Shown piece by piece: positions 13,133 through 24,524 of a stretch of 64,000 nucleotides of DNA. Within the stretch, counting starts at the first letter, position 1. Each line of letters opens with the position of its first letter. The notes below the pieces were generated by a model. That model saw only the letters and a list, made by a program, of their open reading frames with translations, was not told where the DNA came from and searched no databases. Source of the stretch: Lagopus muta (Eukaryota; Chordata; Aves; Galliformes; Phasianidae); contig NC_064437.1 of the NCBI RefSeq assembly GCF_023343835.1, positions 5,346,001 to 5,410,000 of the forward strand. The letters are read 5' to 3'. Both the position numbers and the translations under genes were made by a program.

Positions 13133-14099
13133 TAAGGGAATTATAACATGAAAAGCTATCAAAATACAGAAAAATAGATGCAGTTATGCCAGCTGCAAAT
13201 ATACTGTCCTCAGACTATCCAAAGTCATTGGAGGTACCTCTTCATTCAACTGCTGTGTTTCAAGCTTCTTGCCTAAGATGCTTCTTTTCATTTTAATCAA
13301 AGTGAGTTTTGATAGCAACTCTCCTTTCTTTAAAGACTAATCTATTTAATCTGCTCCCTTTTGCCTGACAAAAGTTCAGAAACAGTGGAAGCTGACGTCC
13401 AGCAGAACACAGAAGGTAGAAGCTGTAGTTGAGAGAGGGCATGAGGACAGGGGTGTTCCTTAGCACTTAATGATTAAGTGGAATAGGATAGCCACGTACA
13501 AGGCAACAATCTTATCTTCTTTCTACTGCTCTTATGGTAAAGAATGGATTAAAGACTTACCTTTTATTTGGGCTCATTTTCTGCAACAATTTCATATACT
13601 GGAACACAACACGTGCAACCTGAAGATGGACAAACAAATAGCTTCTTGTATCACCTGGGCATGGCAAAATGACCAAATCCTTTGACTATTTCAGACACAC
13701 AGACCTCTTGTGGACACAGTCGTCCCTTAAGGAAAGGTTACAGGAAGGCTAAAGGTTAAGGAAATATCTTTGCTCTCTGTCAGCTGGGGAACCCTTGAAT
13801 AATTTAGCAGATCCATATAACAAAATCAGAGACGTACACTAATAAAATAAAGCACTTATCTAATTTCTAACTGAAGAGCTTGAAACCTGTATGGATGCAA
13901 GTCACCGCTTATGTAGCACCAATGTGTGCTGTGTGATCTACCTACAGGACAATTCACAGGGTTAGCTTCAGCCTGTGCCAAACTCATTACGTATCTCAAA
14001 AGGAATCACTGGAAATAAACTTCCACATGATAGCCTTTGTAAATTCCTGTAAAATTTTGACTGAGCCACGGCTCTGCCCACCTCCTTCCTCCCAGCAGT

Positions 14100-14890
14100 T
14101 CACCACCACGCCATCGGCTCTGGAGGTTCAGAACGCTACGGGGAGGTCGGGCAAGGCGTGAGGGCGGCACCAGAGCCCCTCACCTGCAGCTCTTCGTGCC
14201 GCCGGGGTGCCCGGTGATGTCGGGGTATCCCCATCCCGACGCGGGCAATATGGCGGCCCGGCACCGCCCTCAGGTGCGGAGCTGCAGCAGTCCTCCCCGC
14301 CGGAGGGGGCGCAAGCGTCACCGCGGCCGCTCGGCCTCGCGGGCGGCAGCCAATGGGAGCGCGGAGAGGGCGCGGCAGTCTGGGCTCGTTCCGCCCCGCC
14401 CTCCGTAACGCATTCGGCGCGCGCCGTCGCGGTGCATGCCGGTGCGGTGCGGCGCGACGGGACCATGGCGAGCGACTTCTACCTGCGGTACTACGTGGGG
14501 CACAAGGGGAAGTTCGGGCACGAGTTCCTCGAGTTCGAGTTCAGGCCCGACGGTGAGCGGGGCGGCGGGCGGGGCGGGAGTTCTGGTGCCGCGTGTAGCC
14601 GGGCCCGGCGGCCTTAACGCTGGTCCTCCCGCAGGAAAGCTGCGCTACGCCAACAACAGCAACTACAAGAACGACGTGATGATCCGCAAAGAGGTGAGGG
14701 GGCGCGGCGGGGGGCGCGGGCCGGCCGAGCGCCGTCATACTGAGGTGCCGCTTGCAGGCCTACGTGCACAAGAGCGTGATGGAGGAGCTGAAACGGATCA
14801 TCGACGACAGCGAGATCACCAAAGAGGACGACGCGCTGTGGCCCCCGCCGGACAGGGTGGGCCGCCAGGTCGGTGTGCTGTTGCTGCTTC
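14100..14890. promoter_or_regulatory. MAGOH: CpG island covering the MAGOH promoter and first three exons
   Basis: GC- and CpG-rich block abruptly replacing AT-rich flanks. It contains a CCAAT box (14350-14354) about 110 nt before the MAGOH start and a YY1-like element CAATATGGCGGC (14246-14257). No TATA box is seen. Such islands mark broadly expressed genes and often initiate in both directions; a minus-strand donor at 14184/14183 inside it could serve a divergent transcript. Confidence 0.8.
14184..14234 (-). other. Candidate divergent first exon (17 codons) opposite MAGOH
   Basis: On the minus strand, an ATG at 14234-14232 opens 17 codons ([17 protein letters not shown]) that end exactly at a consensus donor, CAG followed by GTGAGG (GT at 14183-14182). 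It lies in the MAGOH CpG island about 0.6 kb upstream, in transcript sense, of the first nardilysin-like exon remnant. It may be the leftover promoter-proximal exon of that gene, or a chance reading in GC-rich DNA. Confidence 0.2.
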
Positions 14891-15712
14891 CCTCAGGGCT
14901 CTTACGGTTCTTATGCACACTAATTAAAACTGTGATTGGACTTCTAACCCAGCATCACATGTAGGAAGGAGAGCTAATTCAATTAAGAGCTAATTCAAAC
15001 CCTAAATGGCAGTTTAGCTGTGAGAGTTAATGTGAGTCACAGGCACGGTGCATTCATACCCTGCAATAAATAAAAGTCGTCACCCCAGTGCTTGAATTTT
15101 TCTACTGCCACGGTGCAGCAATCTGACATCATATCATCTTTTGCTTCGCAGGAGCTTGAAATAGTAATTGGTGACGAGCACATCTCCTTTACCACGTCAA
15201 AAATTGGTTCGCTCATCGATGTAAATCAATCCAAGTACGTACTCTGCTTTTGTGTTGCTGTTGTCTTTATGTAGCCTTCTATATTAGAACCTACTGATTA
15301 TTAGGTGCTCATACTTTATGTGGTTTGAAACTACTGATCAGCTCCTGGAAGCACTGGTACTCTCTGTTGCGACATAATTAACCTCATGTCATTGCTTGAT
15401 AGGTTTCAAATTCACTGAGCAGTTAACCTTACTACAAGAACACCTGTTAGATGCGTTCAGAGAGTCAGTCTGAACTAAACTGTCTCTGGCCTGTGTACAT
15501 CCATGTTTCTAACAGAACCAGGACTTCTGTATTTCAGAAAAGGCTGCATATTTTGTTTTGTAAGTGCAAAGTGATGCTACTATGCAGTGATAAAAACGCA
15601 CATCCTGTCAAGACTTAGAACATTCTGCATTCCATGTTTTTAAGGTTTATCAATCGATACAAGAATAAATTAATGTTCTGTCAACAACAACCCCTAAAAA
15701 ATCCTGCTATAG

Positions 15713-15746
<34 letters not shown>

Positions 15747-15931
15747 TAGACCTATGTATAGGTTAATTCTAAAAACTGCTCTTACAACTTAAGTCTTCTT
15801 TTTCCTTTGTTCCTTCTATTATGCACTGCAGGGATCCAGAAGGTTTGAGAGTGTTCTACTACCTGGTCCAGGACCTCAAGTGTCTAGTCTTCAGTCTTAT
15901 TGGACTACACTTCAAGATTAAGCCAATCTAA
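14465..15931 (+). CDS. MAGOH: MAGOH, exon junction complex core subunit (complete, 5 coding exons)
   Basis: Coding exons: 14465-14552, 14635-14693, 14758-14868, 15152-15234, 15832-15931; all introns GT-AG; 146 codons plus TAA. MAGOH pairs with RBM8A (Y14) and locks eIF4A3 on spliced mRNA as part of the exon junction complex, which guides export, localisation and nonsense-mediated decay; it is nuclear and shuttling. The protein is one mago nashi domain from start to end, with hallmark segments [40 protein letters not shown] and the invariant end [11 protein letters not shown]. From memory it differs from human MAGOH only at residue 2 (Ala for Glu). The start [10 protein letters not shown] follows GGGACC, a fair Kozak context. 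The length and start fit MAGOH rather than MAGOHB (148 aa, extra residues after Met), and synteny with CZIB and CPT2 agrees. First three exons lie in the CpG island with introns under 100 nt. A polyadenylation signal follows at 16072. Confidence 0.98.
15713..15747. repeat. T21 then (GT)7 in MAGOH intron 4
   Basis: Twenty-one T residues (15713-15733) followed by seven GT units (15734-15747), about 85 nt upstream of the acceptor of MAGOH exon 5. Likely length-polymorphic; distance from the acceptor leaves room for a normal branch point and pyrimidine tract. Confidence 0.9.
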
Positions 15932-16071
15932 ATCAAACAAACTGAAGTTTGTACTGCAGTGTCTGTACATTGGGGGGAGAGGGGGGTATGCTTTTTCAAA
16001 TCCTTGCTTCTTCAGGCCCGAAGCTTTTATGTATGTTAGAATTTTTTTTACAAACTGTAAGTGACTGTCTT

Positions 16072-16077
16072 AATAAA
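16072..16077 (+). terminator. MAGOH: MAGOH polyadenylation signal AATAAA
   Basis: Canonical AATAAA about 140 nt after the MAGOH stop codon, in an AT-rich 3' UTR, followed by TGT-rich sequence. No competing signal lies between it and the stop. Confidence 0.85.
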
Positions 16078-16099
16078 CTGTTGACATCAATATTTTTAA

Positions 16100-17240
16100 T
16101 TTAAAATTTCTGGTGATAAACTGACTTCCTAACACTTCTTTTATCATGGTACATTTAGGAAATGTCATTTCAGTTGTATCACAAAGGTATATTTCACTTC
16201 TCTATGCAGTAGAATTAAGCCTCGCATGGCTCTGTGAAAATATACTTCTGTCAGCTGCCAAGATAAACTTTTCTTACTAATTGTTGCCTTAGGAAGGCCC
16301 GATCAAAACAACTCAAACCCTGGCTCAGCACATGAGGCATGGTTATAGCAAAGACACAAGATGTAACAACCTCCTGCTGTACCCACTTGCCTTTAGAGCA
16401 GAAGTAGACAACAGACTGTGCAGGGACCATCCAGGATCTTCACAGATGCTCCTCCCATGCAATTTCTCTTGGAAGAACTGAAATTAGAATTGTGGAACAT
16501 GTTAAGTTCTAGACTAGCATACCTTTTTCTAGACTAGCACACCATTGCTTAAGAGGCATGGAGGAGGACCAAGCATGTGTCTCAAAGTGGTAAGTTTTGT
16601 AAGCACTACAGAAGTGGATGGATAGCTTTCCTCACTAATGTGAACTTGAACTGGCAGCCTGATGTGTGCTGGTGCCCACCTCACAATGAGTGGATGTGGA
16701 CAATGAGTGGAGGTGGGCTGTCTTGCTTTTAACTCCCCAGTTAAGCCTGGAAGCGAAAGAAAATCAATGTAAGATACAGAACTTTAGAGCCGTGGTGAAA
16801 CTTGCTTAAGACTTCTGCAATATGTAAGGGGCACTAACTAAAACTGCTTCGTTCAAGTGATTTTTCTGCTGCAATGGGAATCTTATCAGAACCAGATCCG
16901 GATTAACCAGCAATTTTCTTGTAGTGTGGCAGGTTTAACTTAACTTTAGCCAAGTTTTAATGTGAATTAAGAGACTTTTCTGCATATTATATGGAGCTCA
17001 AGAAAAGCAACTCCAGTTTACAAGGGCTGTTATATGCCTTACCTGAGGCACAACATCAGCTCTGTGGCTGACGGTACTACAAAGCATCTGGGTGAACCCT
17101 CTGAAGCTGAAATCCGTGTTATTTGAGTAGGAAGCAGTAAAGAGTCCTCCATTCTGCTCAATATAACCAAAAATGCTGTTTCCCAAGAAATACAAAAGAG
17201 AAGGTTATGTGTAAGATGAACTTCAGTAATTAGCACGCCG
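16100..17240. other. MAGOH-CZIB intergenic spacer
   Basis: No gene or transposon recognised. Contains two small tandem duplications: a TTCTAGACTAGCA repeat at about 16,507-16,544 and a CAATGAGTGGA repeat at about 16,684-16,712. The right end rises into the CZIB CpG island. Confidence 0.6.
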
Positions 17241-17259
17241 ACACTTCAAGTCCTCTGCC

Positions 17260-17960
17260 CAAACCCTCCCTCAGGCTTTCCCTTCTCTGGCCACGATCTT
17301 TTCTAGACAGCCCTCTGCCTTCCCGCACCGCTCCTGCCCCGTCCCCGCAGTGCTCGCCATTCCTCCCCCCCAGCCTTCCCATTCGGCCCCGCTCCCGCTC
17401 AGGGCGGTGTCAGGTCGCGCCGCCGGGCGCCATCTTGGCTGTGGGCAGCTCGGCTTCAAGTCGGCAGAAAGCGGCGACCGCCATCGTAACTGAGGGCAAA
17501 AGCGCACGGCCGGGAGGGTGCCATGGGGGTAGGTCGGGGCCGCGGCCGGGCCGTGCCGGGCCGACCCGAGCTGACGGGCTGTCGCTGCCTCTTGCCTTGC
17601 AGAGGATCGGGCTGCAGCTGCGAGCTACCCTGGAGAACATCACCCGGCTGCGGGCCGAGGGGGAGGACTTCCGCTGGTACCTCAAGGTGCGGGCTGCGGG
17701 AGCAGGGATCGCCGCTTTTAGCCTGAAACTGCCGGGCATGGTGCTGTAAGCGTCACATCTGCCCCCTTGAGCACGGCGAGCTGCAGAGCTGCTGCGCTTT
17801 TCCCCACGCGGTGCAGGCGGGCTGCTACAGGAGCCGCTCACGGGTTCCCAACGCACGCGTGGCACCGTGCGCTGCTTACCTACCGGGGCGGTCTGTGTGA
17901 AGGGTAGAGCCTGCACTGCTGAGGCAGGTGCTGAGCCGACATCCCCAGCACACGGCTGCA
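17260..17960. promoter_or_regulatory. CZIB: CpG island / CZIB promoter
   Basis: GC- and CpG-rich block around CZIB exons 1 and 2, TATA-less. A YY1-like GCCATCTTG lies at 17429-17437, about 90 nt upstream of the CZIB start codon, a common position for YY1 sites in housekeeping promoters. Long minus-strand open frames in this block are GC artefacts. Confidence 0.75.
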
Positions 17961-20900
17961 GTGACGAGCTGCGTTCTTCCCATCTTCTGCTTAGTGGCTG
18001 CATCTCGCAATACGTGTGCCGCCCAATGCACCTAAATTCTCTGATTTATGTTATTTTTCAGCTGAAATGCGGGAACTGTGGTGAGGTCTCTGAAAAATGG
18101 CAGTACCTCCGGTTGATGGTGAGTTTCCCCGTGGTAACCTGCATCAAACAAAGAAAACAAGCCTGCCTTGTACATGCAGTGAACAGGAACATCAGCATGC
18201 GACAGATGCACATCAGATGAAATAGCTCCTGGTGATAGCAGCCATATGCAGTCAGGAAAAGCTCTTGTATTTTGTATTCAAAACATATATGGAGACTTAA
18301 TTGAAATGAGCCATTGGAATGGTGACTCGGTGATAAAATATTGACACCTGCTTTGAAAAGCCACCTTTCTGTAAAAACATCAGTTGAAAACAAATTTTGA
18401 AGTGATATTAGGATAAGCTTTGCTTAAGGAACGTTGTTGGAGGTTAGGCAATTTGGGGGGAGTTCAGCATGCTGGATGAGCATTCGGAAACTGAAGAAGC
18501 AGAGTAAATTTGTCAGGGATAAAAGAAGGCTTTGTTATTAGAAAGGCATTATCATCTCCACTGAATGCATTTTGAGTCATTAAGGACATAACTATATCAT
18601 TATTCAGTGTTTTAAATCTAGAACAGTTACTGGAGAATTACAGCTTTCTGAATTACACATCTCTAGTTTCTAAAAGCCTTCTCAATGCAGGACTTTTAAA
18701 AAGCAAAAGTTGGAGACTTCTTGTAAAACAAAGAAGCACACACAAAAGCTGTACCTTTGCAGGGGCTTCCAGTGACTCAGCTAGAATGGAATTAAAAATA
18801 TCTCCACTGTTATGGTCTGTAGGACAGTGCTCCCCTGAAAGGAGGCAGAGGAAGTGCCACTATGGTGCAGAAATGCAAGCTGTGCTCCAGAGAGAACTCC
18901 ATTGGTATGTGTTTAGAAACCTAAGACACATCATCCACGTTATACTTTTCTCCTACATCTATTTTTCAGTCCCAATTTTTGTTTGAAACATTTCCCCCCC
19001 CCCCCCCCCCCCCCAAGTACACTGATATTTGAGTAGCCAGCTGATACTGTCATGCTTATGAAGGAAATTGAGAGGTCAGTTGGTCATCAACAACATAAAA
19101 AAAGAGCTTAAGTCCACAATGTTGGACAGTAGGAACAACATGGCCAACTTCACAGCATGGCTGGATCATTTTTTCTTTTTGCGATTCGAGCAAATAGTCT
19201 GATTTAAAGAGATGCAGCTACTTGGCTAGCTCAGGCTGTCACATCTGGTTTTTCCACTGTATTCTATCTTTCTCTAATTGGGCTTTTCTCTCTATTGGGA
19301 TGTATCTGCTGCTTTATAAAGACACATAAGAAAACAAACATTAGAAAAGTGTAGGATAAACTAGGCTGAGAGTTATAACTCCCGTTAAATACATAAAACA
19401 GTAATAAACTAAATGCATGGTTATGAAAGTTACTTGCAGGTTCTTTGTTGCTCTTTGCAAAGGAATCAAAGGATTTCCACAAAGGCAGCTTTGGGGGTAG
19501 AGCTGGAGATCCTCACACACACAAAAAAACAACTGTACAACAATGTTCCTTGCAGATGATGGTTTCTCAGGCCTCCTGGTTAGTTCAGGCTTCTGCATGA
19601 ACAGAACTCTCATCCTTTAAGTCATTTTACAAAAGTATCATTTGAATTTTAAATTTTTTTAAATTTTATTAGCAAGATAACAAAATGGTATAGCATAAAC
19701 TTCTCCAGAGGAGCAAGAATAATTCTATCTTTTGAAGAACACCTGCAGGAATTGCTTGCTTACTTTGTTTCTTTTATTCTTAAGGATTTCTTTTCAGAAG
19801 GGAGAAACAGCTGGGACTTGGTTTGTGCTATGTTCTGAAGATGTGCTGCCACTCACTTTTACACATCTGTTGTTTTTTGTTTTTTAGATATTTTAAGTCA
19901 GACAATCAAACCATATAATGTAAGTTTGTTTTCTTTTATGCAAGTGAAATATGAGTAGATATTAATAGTATTCCCAGTTCTTGCTGTATCATCACATTCC
20001 CCTTTCAAGAATACATAAACTACATATGTTCACGTGATAAAAAAAATGTCTCTTATAGACTTCTGAACAGTCTAATGGAGAATAAAATTTGCATTAACAG
20101 AGCTCAGTCTCAAATACAGAATGATCTGTGATACATTTCACAAGCAAAACATGAAACTGTATTACTCAAATCACAGGTGATTGTTTCCTTTTGAAGGCTT
20201 CCTTGTGGCAGAGCAAGACATTCAGCTAATTACAACCCATTAAACTAGCCCTAGGATTTTGCTGTCACTTGGGACATCAGAGTTGATAGTACTGCCTATA
20301 AAGCAGTTCATTCCCAGAGTAATATCTGTCACTGTTTTATTAGCTGAAAACTAACAGTATTCTGACTCAATTATAGGCTGAAGACAGTGAGAAATTCAAG
20401 ACAATAGTGGAGTTTGAATGCCGAGGTTTGGAACCAGTTGACTTTCAGCCACAGGTGAGTTCATACTTGGGATCTGTTTATCAGTTTTTAAGAGCACTTC
20501 CAGACTCTAGAGCAATTAAAATATAGTTTTTGAAATGTTGCTGCTCTTCCCGGAATGTCCTGGACCTCCCTGATTTTCCATCTTCTCCACAGTACTTTAT
20601 TCAAATTCAGGAAATCACAAACAGCATAACAACTCTGGAATTCTTTGTACTTGTGTTCCAGTAGCATAAAATACCCCTGGATTATTCATAATGCCTTACA
20701 CGTGGCTGAGCATCACTCATCTGAACTGATCTGAAATGTCTTCATTGCTCAGGTTATTGCAAACGGGAGTCTTTCAGAGGGGAATCGCAGGAGCATGCAG
20801 GTAGCCACAGTCAGGGGAGCTCCACTTTGGTTATTGATACATTACAACAAAAATAACCAATGTTCCAGATACGAACAATCATCAATATACGACCTCTCCA

Positions 20901-23900
20901 ATGCAATAACATCTTGCAATATGACATCAAAGCTGTAGGAAACGTATTGGTAATCTTCCTTTGGAAACTTGCTCAGACCAAAACCAAGGAAGGCAGTTAA
21001 AGGCTGTTGCAAAGCACACTTCAGGGTTCAGAGTCAAAGGATTTCTTCACTGCCAAGCCGGTTCCTAACAATTCATTTGCTTGTGCACGCTCATGCTGTA
21101 TGCAATCTAACTCCTTACTATATTTAACCAGATTAGGTGTAAATAGACTGACAAATATAAACCTGTCTTATCCTCCCCTCAGACTGTGACTATGCTAACA
21201 AACAGATGAAAAAAGCTGATCCTACAAGGAATTAGGTATAAATGAAGACACCACAGCATTGTGCTGCAGGAGTCTTCATTTTTAATTCAAATCCATCTTT
21301 CTAAGCAACAGAAGGGATCTTCGCTTATTCCTGTTTGAAGGCTTTGATGCCAGACAGAACTAGGAACTTGAACTTCAAGTAAAATCTATGAGAAACCTCT
21401 GAGATGCAGGAGATGTTTACGTATCAGCATCCTACCTGTCACTTTTATCTGCAGAACAAAGACTTCACAGCTTTCCTAAGCTTTTCATATAATATTCCCT
21501 AAGTGTAGCCTGTGCACTTGACTGGAGGGTACACTTGAGTCCCTCAGCAGATTCTTCAGTGAATTTCCTGATGCCCAAATGAATAAATACAACATATACT
21601 TCTGTGGCTCCTTACAGTTCTATGTATTTTATATGATCCAAGCCAACCTGTCTGCCCTGCAGTCTGAGGGACTGGCCATAGATTACTGTACAATTTTTTT
21701 TTTAAATAGGTACAAACCAACCATCCCTGAGGTCAGTTCAGTATGGAGGATTCTTTACAGAATTTCTCTTAAACCTTCAGCTTCTTTGCTTTGTGCCAAC
21801 AGATGTGTGTCAATATGCTGTTTTTGCTTTAACTGTTGGTCCTTTGCCTGTCAGCAGAGGGCAGACGAGGCATTGCAGTTCCCAGCTTCCTTTAACAGAT
21901 TAAATGAGTCTGTGCTTTGACGCCAAAGCTCTAAGAACGTGTCTGGTATAGAAGCTTGAAATTCAGTAACATAGCTTGTTGTTCCTTGGAGTGCTGGGGA
22001 ATCTCTTTTTCTACTCTTTGTTCTATACTTCAGCTCTGCTTTTTTCACCCATCATGGTGATCTGCCTCCTCAGCTGTTGCAATTCCTTTGAATTGGGCTT
22101 CTGACAATTATGTACAGGGCATATTTACACTGTGCCTTGCAGATAACTCTCCTGTTGTCATGTCTGCCACACTGTGGTCTGTTTAACTCCCAACACTTAA
22201 CCTTCCACTAAATCCTAAAGTATTTTACAATCATGTGGTTTACTTCACACATTCCCCCACAATGAAGTGTCTGTTTGGTACTAGAAGAGATTTCTTTATC
22301 AAAAATGCTGGTGCATTAGCATCCCTAGCAGAGGACCAAGAAACCACCTTTCCTTCCTAGATGTTTCTCAGTAAAATTCTACAATTAGCAGTAGCACTAC
22401 AAGAAACCCCCTGTATACTATTGAGATGGCTGAGATAATTTTAAGTTTCCTTTAAAACTAATAAAGCTTATTTTAAAGCTTGAAAACTGTAAGCCCTAAT
22501 ATAACTGATGTTTTAACAGAAAAATCAGAAAGAGCATCTTGTTCTTGTGCTACATCCCTCTGATATGTACTTTCTTTCCTACAGCTATTCCTATCTTTTC
22601 TTTCACTTCTTTAAAAACAGTAGCAATAGTGATGAACTCTACTGTTTGGATGCTATTATCTGTTCAGTTAGCTAACTGATCCTCCTTGCACTCAAGGCTT
22701 GCTAGTTGCTTCTATACCTAAATCCAGTATAGGCTACTTCCTTCTCTGGAGCAGCTTGGATTGTGATCATTTGTAAACCAGAACAACTGACTCTTCCATA
22801 CTTTTTCTGTGTTTTCTCACAGTGAGTTTATTGTGTAGTTATTTTATAGATAGTGCCTATATAATTTCTAAATACAGATTAAAGCCATTAGTAGTTGGAT
22901 GCTGATAGAACTCAACTTCACTTTTTAAAGTTTATCTAAAACTACTGAAAGTACTTTTCTGGTAAGAAACATAGAAGAGCAATATTGTTTTGTTTTACAC
23001 TATGTTTGTTTGTGTCAAGACTTCCCATTTCACAAGTGGTGGGGGGAAGGGTCACAGCATCATGCTGACCTGCAGAGCAGAAGGCAGTGATACTGCCATC
23101 TACCAGAATACAAACATGCTCACACAGGTGTTGATCAATACACAGACAACAGAGGGACAAGTCACTTACCCTTTCTGAAGGCTGCTGAATGCTCCAGAGG
23201 AGGTGATCTCCAAATAGAGATCCTGCTTCCTTAGCTAACCCTTAAACAAGAGTGAGGAGGAGTGGACCCACATTCTACTCCTTCTTGTTGCCCAGGTGCA
23301 TTACTTGCACCTGTGTGCCCTGGGTTACCACACCTTCTCACCTGGTAGTCCATCACTGGTTCAGGCCATGACCTCGCAATCCCCATACACGACCCTTGTC
23401 CAGGAAACAGACTGGCTGTTTTTCCTACCTAATTTAGGTAAAATACAATAAAAATGTGCAATGTTACTTTCGTTAAACATTTCAGTTTCATACTTAACAT
23501 TTTCTTTGTACAGCTTATTCTTAAAAACTTATTGCAAATGTGTTTGCAGGCAGGATTTGCTGCTGAAGGTGCAGAGTCTGGCACACCTTTCAATGACATA
23601 AACTTGTTAGAAAAGGTATGTTGTCTTAGTTTCATTAGTAATTCTAATTATCTACCTTCTGTTCGCTATGACACTAACATGAAGTATGTATCTTGCACAT
23701 AAAAGGCTAGTTTTGCATTTTCATGTAGGCATGAGAAAGTCATAACTGGACAGAGAAACTACAACTGTAAATAACCAGCACTACTAACAGTTTCATTTTA
23801 TCAGCATGCATTTTATATCTTGGGAGATGACAGAGAAATGCAACATATAAATCATTCAGAAATTTCAAAGAGCAAAGACCCACAGTACTAAAGGGCTGCT

Positions 23901-24524
23901 GTTATTCAGAGTGGTGAACTAATTTCCTTAGGATATCTGTACTTTTTCCTCTGCACAGAGATATTAAAAAGTAAGATAAAGACTCTCCTTCAAAGCACAG
24001 GATAATGACTCCAGCATTGCAAATCTTCCTTGGCTGTGAGCAAGAATCTCAAGGTCAAATCTGTTCCCCTGTATCCTACTTGGCAGGGATCTGCTTGTCT
24101 GCTGAACCACATGACTAGGGCATTGTAAATGATAGATAATCCTTTCATCTGCCATGGCTGCTGTTTTGTCCACTACAGGCTGTGGACTGCTTTTTTATTT
24201 TCTTTAAAGTTTATTAAGATGTAAGAACACTGACACTAAAGTCCATTTAGGTCAGTCCATTTCAGGTCAGTGCTCTCACTTCTCTAGAAAATTAGAATAC
24301 AGCTTAGATTTATGTTGGAAGCACCACACAATCAGTAAGACCCAAACTGTGAGTGAGGCTTAGCTTCAGTTAATTCCAGTCTGTGATTTAGACACTATTG
24401 TCATCTATTGTCTGTGGCTAATGCTATGAAATCTTAATTCCCACAGGATTGGAATGACTATGATGAAAAAACAAAGGAATCTGTTGGAATCTATGAAGTT
24501 ACCCATAAATTTGTTAAATGCTGA
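17523..24524 (+). CDS. CZIB: CZIB (C1orf123 homologue), CXXC zinc-binding protein (complete, 8 exons)
   Basis: Coding exons: 17523-17528, 17603-17686, 18062-18118, 18823-18904, 19888-19919, 20377-20454, 23550-23615, 24447-24524; 483 nt, 160 aa, the same length as human CZIB. All junctions are GT-AG and phases agree. The first coding exon holds only two codons (Met-Gly). The protein belongs to the UPF0587/DUF866 family, a small soluble eukaryotic fold that binds zinc through two CXXC pairs; both are present as CGNC (residues 33-36) and CKLC (67-70). Other landmarks are ENIT near residue 15, GEDFRWYLK at the end of exon 2, TIKPYN, FECRGLEP and the final HKFVKC. The molecular function of the family is not well established, so I assign none beyond zinc binding. 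It follows MAGOH in tandem and converges on CPT2. Intron 4 carries a 21-C tract soon after the exon 4 donor. Confidence 0.97.
18994..19014. repeat. Poly-C tract (21 C) in CZIB intron 4
   Basis: Uninterrupted run of 21 C residues about 90 nt downstream of the CZIB exon 4 donor (GT at 18905). The transcript therefore carries a C-run; the template strand a G-run able to form a quadruplex. Long pure C/G runs are rare and prone to length error in assemblies. Confidence 0.95.
20455..23549 (+). other. CZIB intron 6 (3.1 kb)
   Basis: Largest CZIB intron. I see no transposon or embedded gene; the plus strand is T-rich as expected for a transcribed strand. The short open frames here have no recognisable domain. 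Confidence 0.6.

Larger units (their letters stand above)
9824..13619 (-). pseudogene. Nardilysin-like (M16 metallopeptidase family) pseudogene, 5'-truncated
   Basis: Five minus-strand blocks match nardilysin (NRDC) in the right order. At 13619-13561: 19 codons reading VFQYMKLLQK, clean acceptor and donor. At 12836-12754: reads LRLNPDLCLPEENK. At 12196-12077: an intact 120-nt exon containing YPVK and GCTWYKKDNKF, good splice sites. At 10320-10274: IRFHLISP. At 9955-9824: DVAKLEYELMAGEYGL then NGYNHKL. Identity to human NRDC, recalled from memory, is roughly 60% in the best blocks, so this looks like an old paralogue rather than a recent copy; retained exon edges rule out a processed copy. It is broken: in-frame TGA at 10287-10285, no acceptor AG before that block, TAG at the end of the 12.75-kb exon with the wrong phase for the next, about nine codons missing inside the 9.9-kb block, and no donor after it. 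The N-terminal half with the HxxEH zinc site cannot fit between 13.62 kb and MAGOH. A CR1 copy lies at 12,848-13,132. A neofunctionalised transcript is possible but unlikely. Confidence 0.85.

Noticed and set aside
14128-14466. 112-codon minus-strand frame overlapping the MAGOH start
   Set aside because: Low-complexity Ala/Pro/Arg reading in a CpG island; antisense to coding exon 1. Only the short donor-bounded piece at 14184-14234 is worth testing.
14612-14618. CCTTAAC in MAGOH intron 1, 16 nt before the acceptor, like a U12 branch point
   Set aside because: The donor is GTGAGC, not the U12 consensus ATATCCTT or GTATCCTT, so this is an ordinary U2 intron.
17410-18003. 197-codon minus-strand frame over CZIB exons 1-2
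   Set aside because: GC-rich shadow frame opposite the CZIB promoter and exons; no domain, no splice support.
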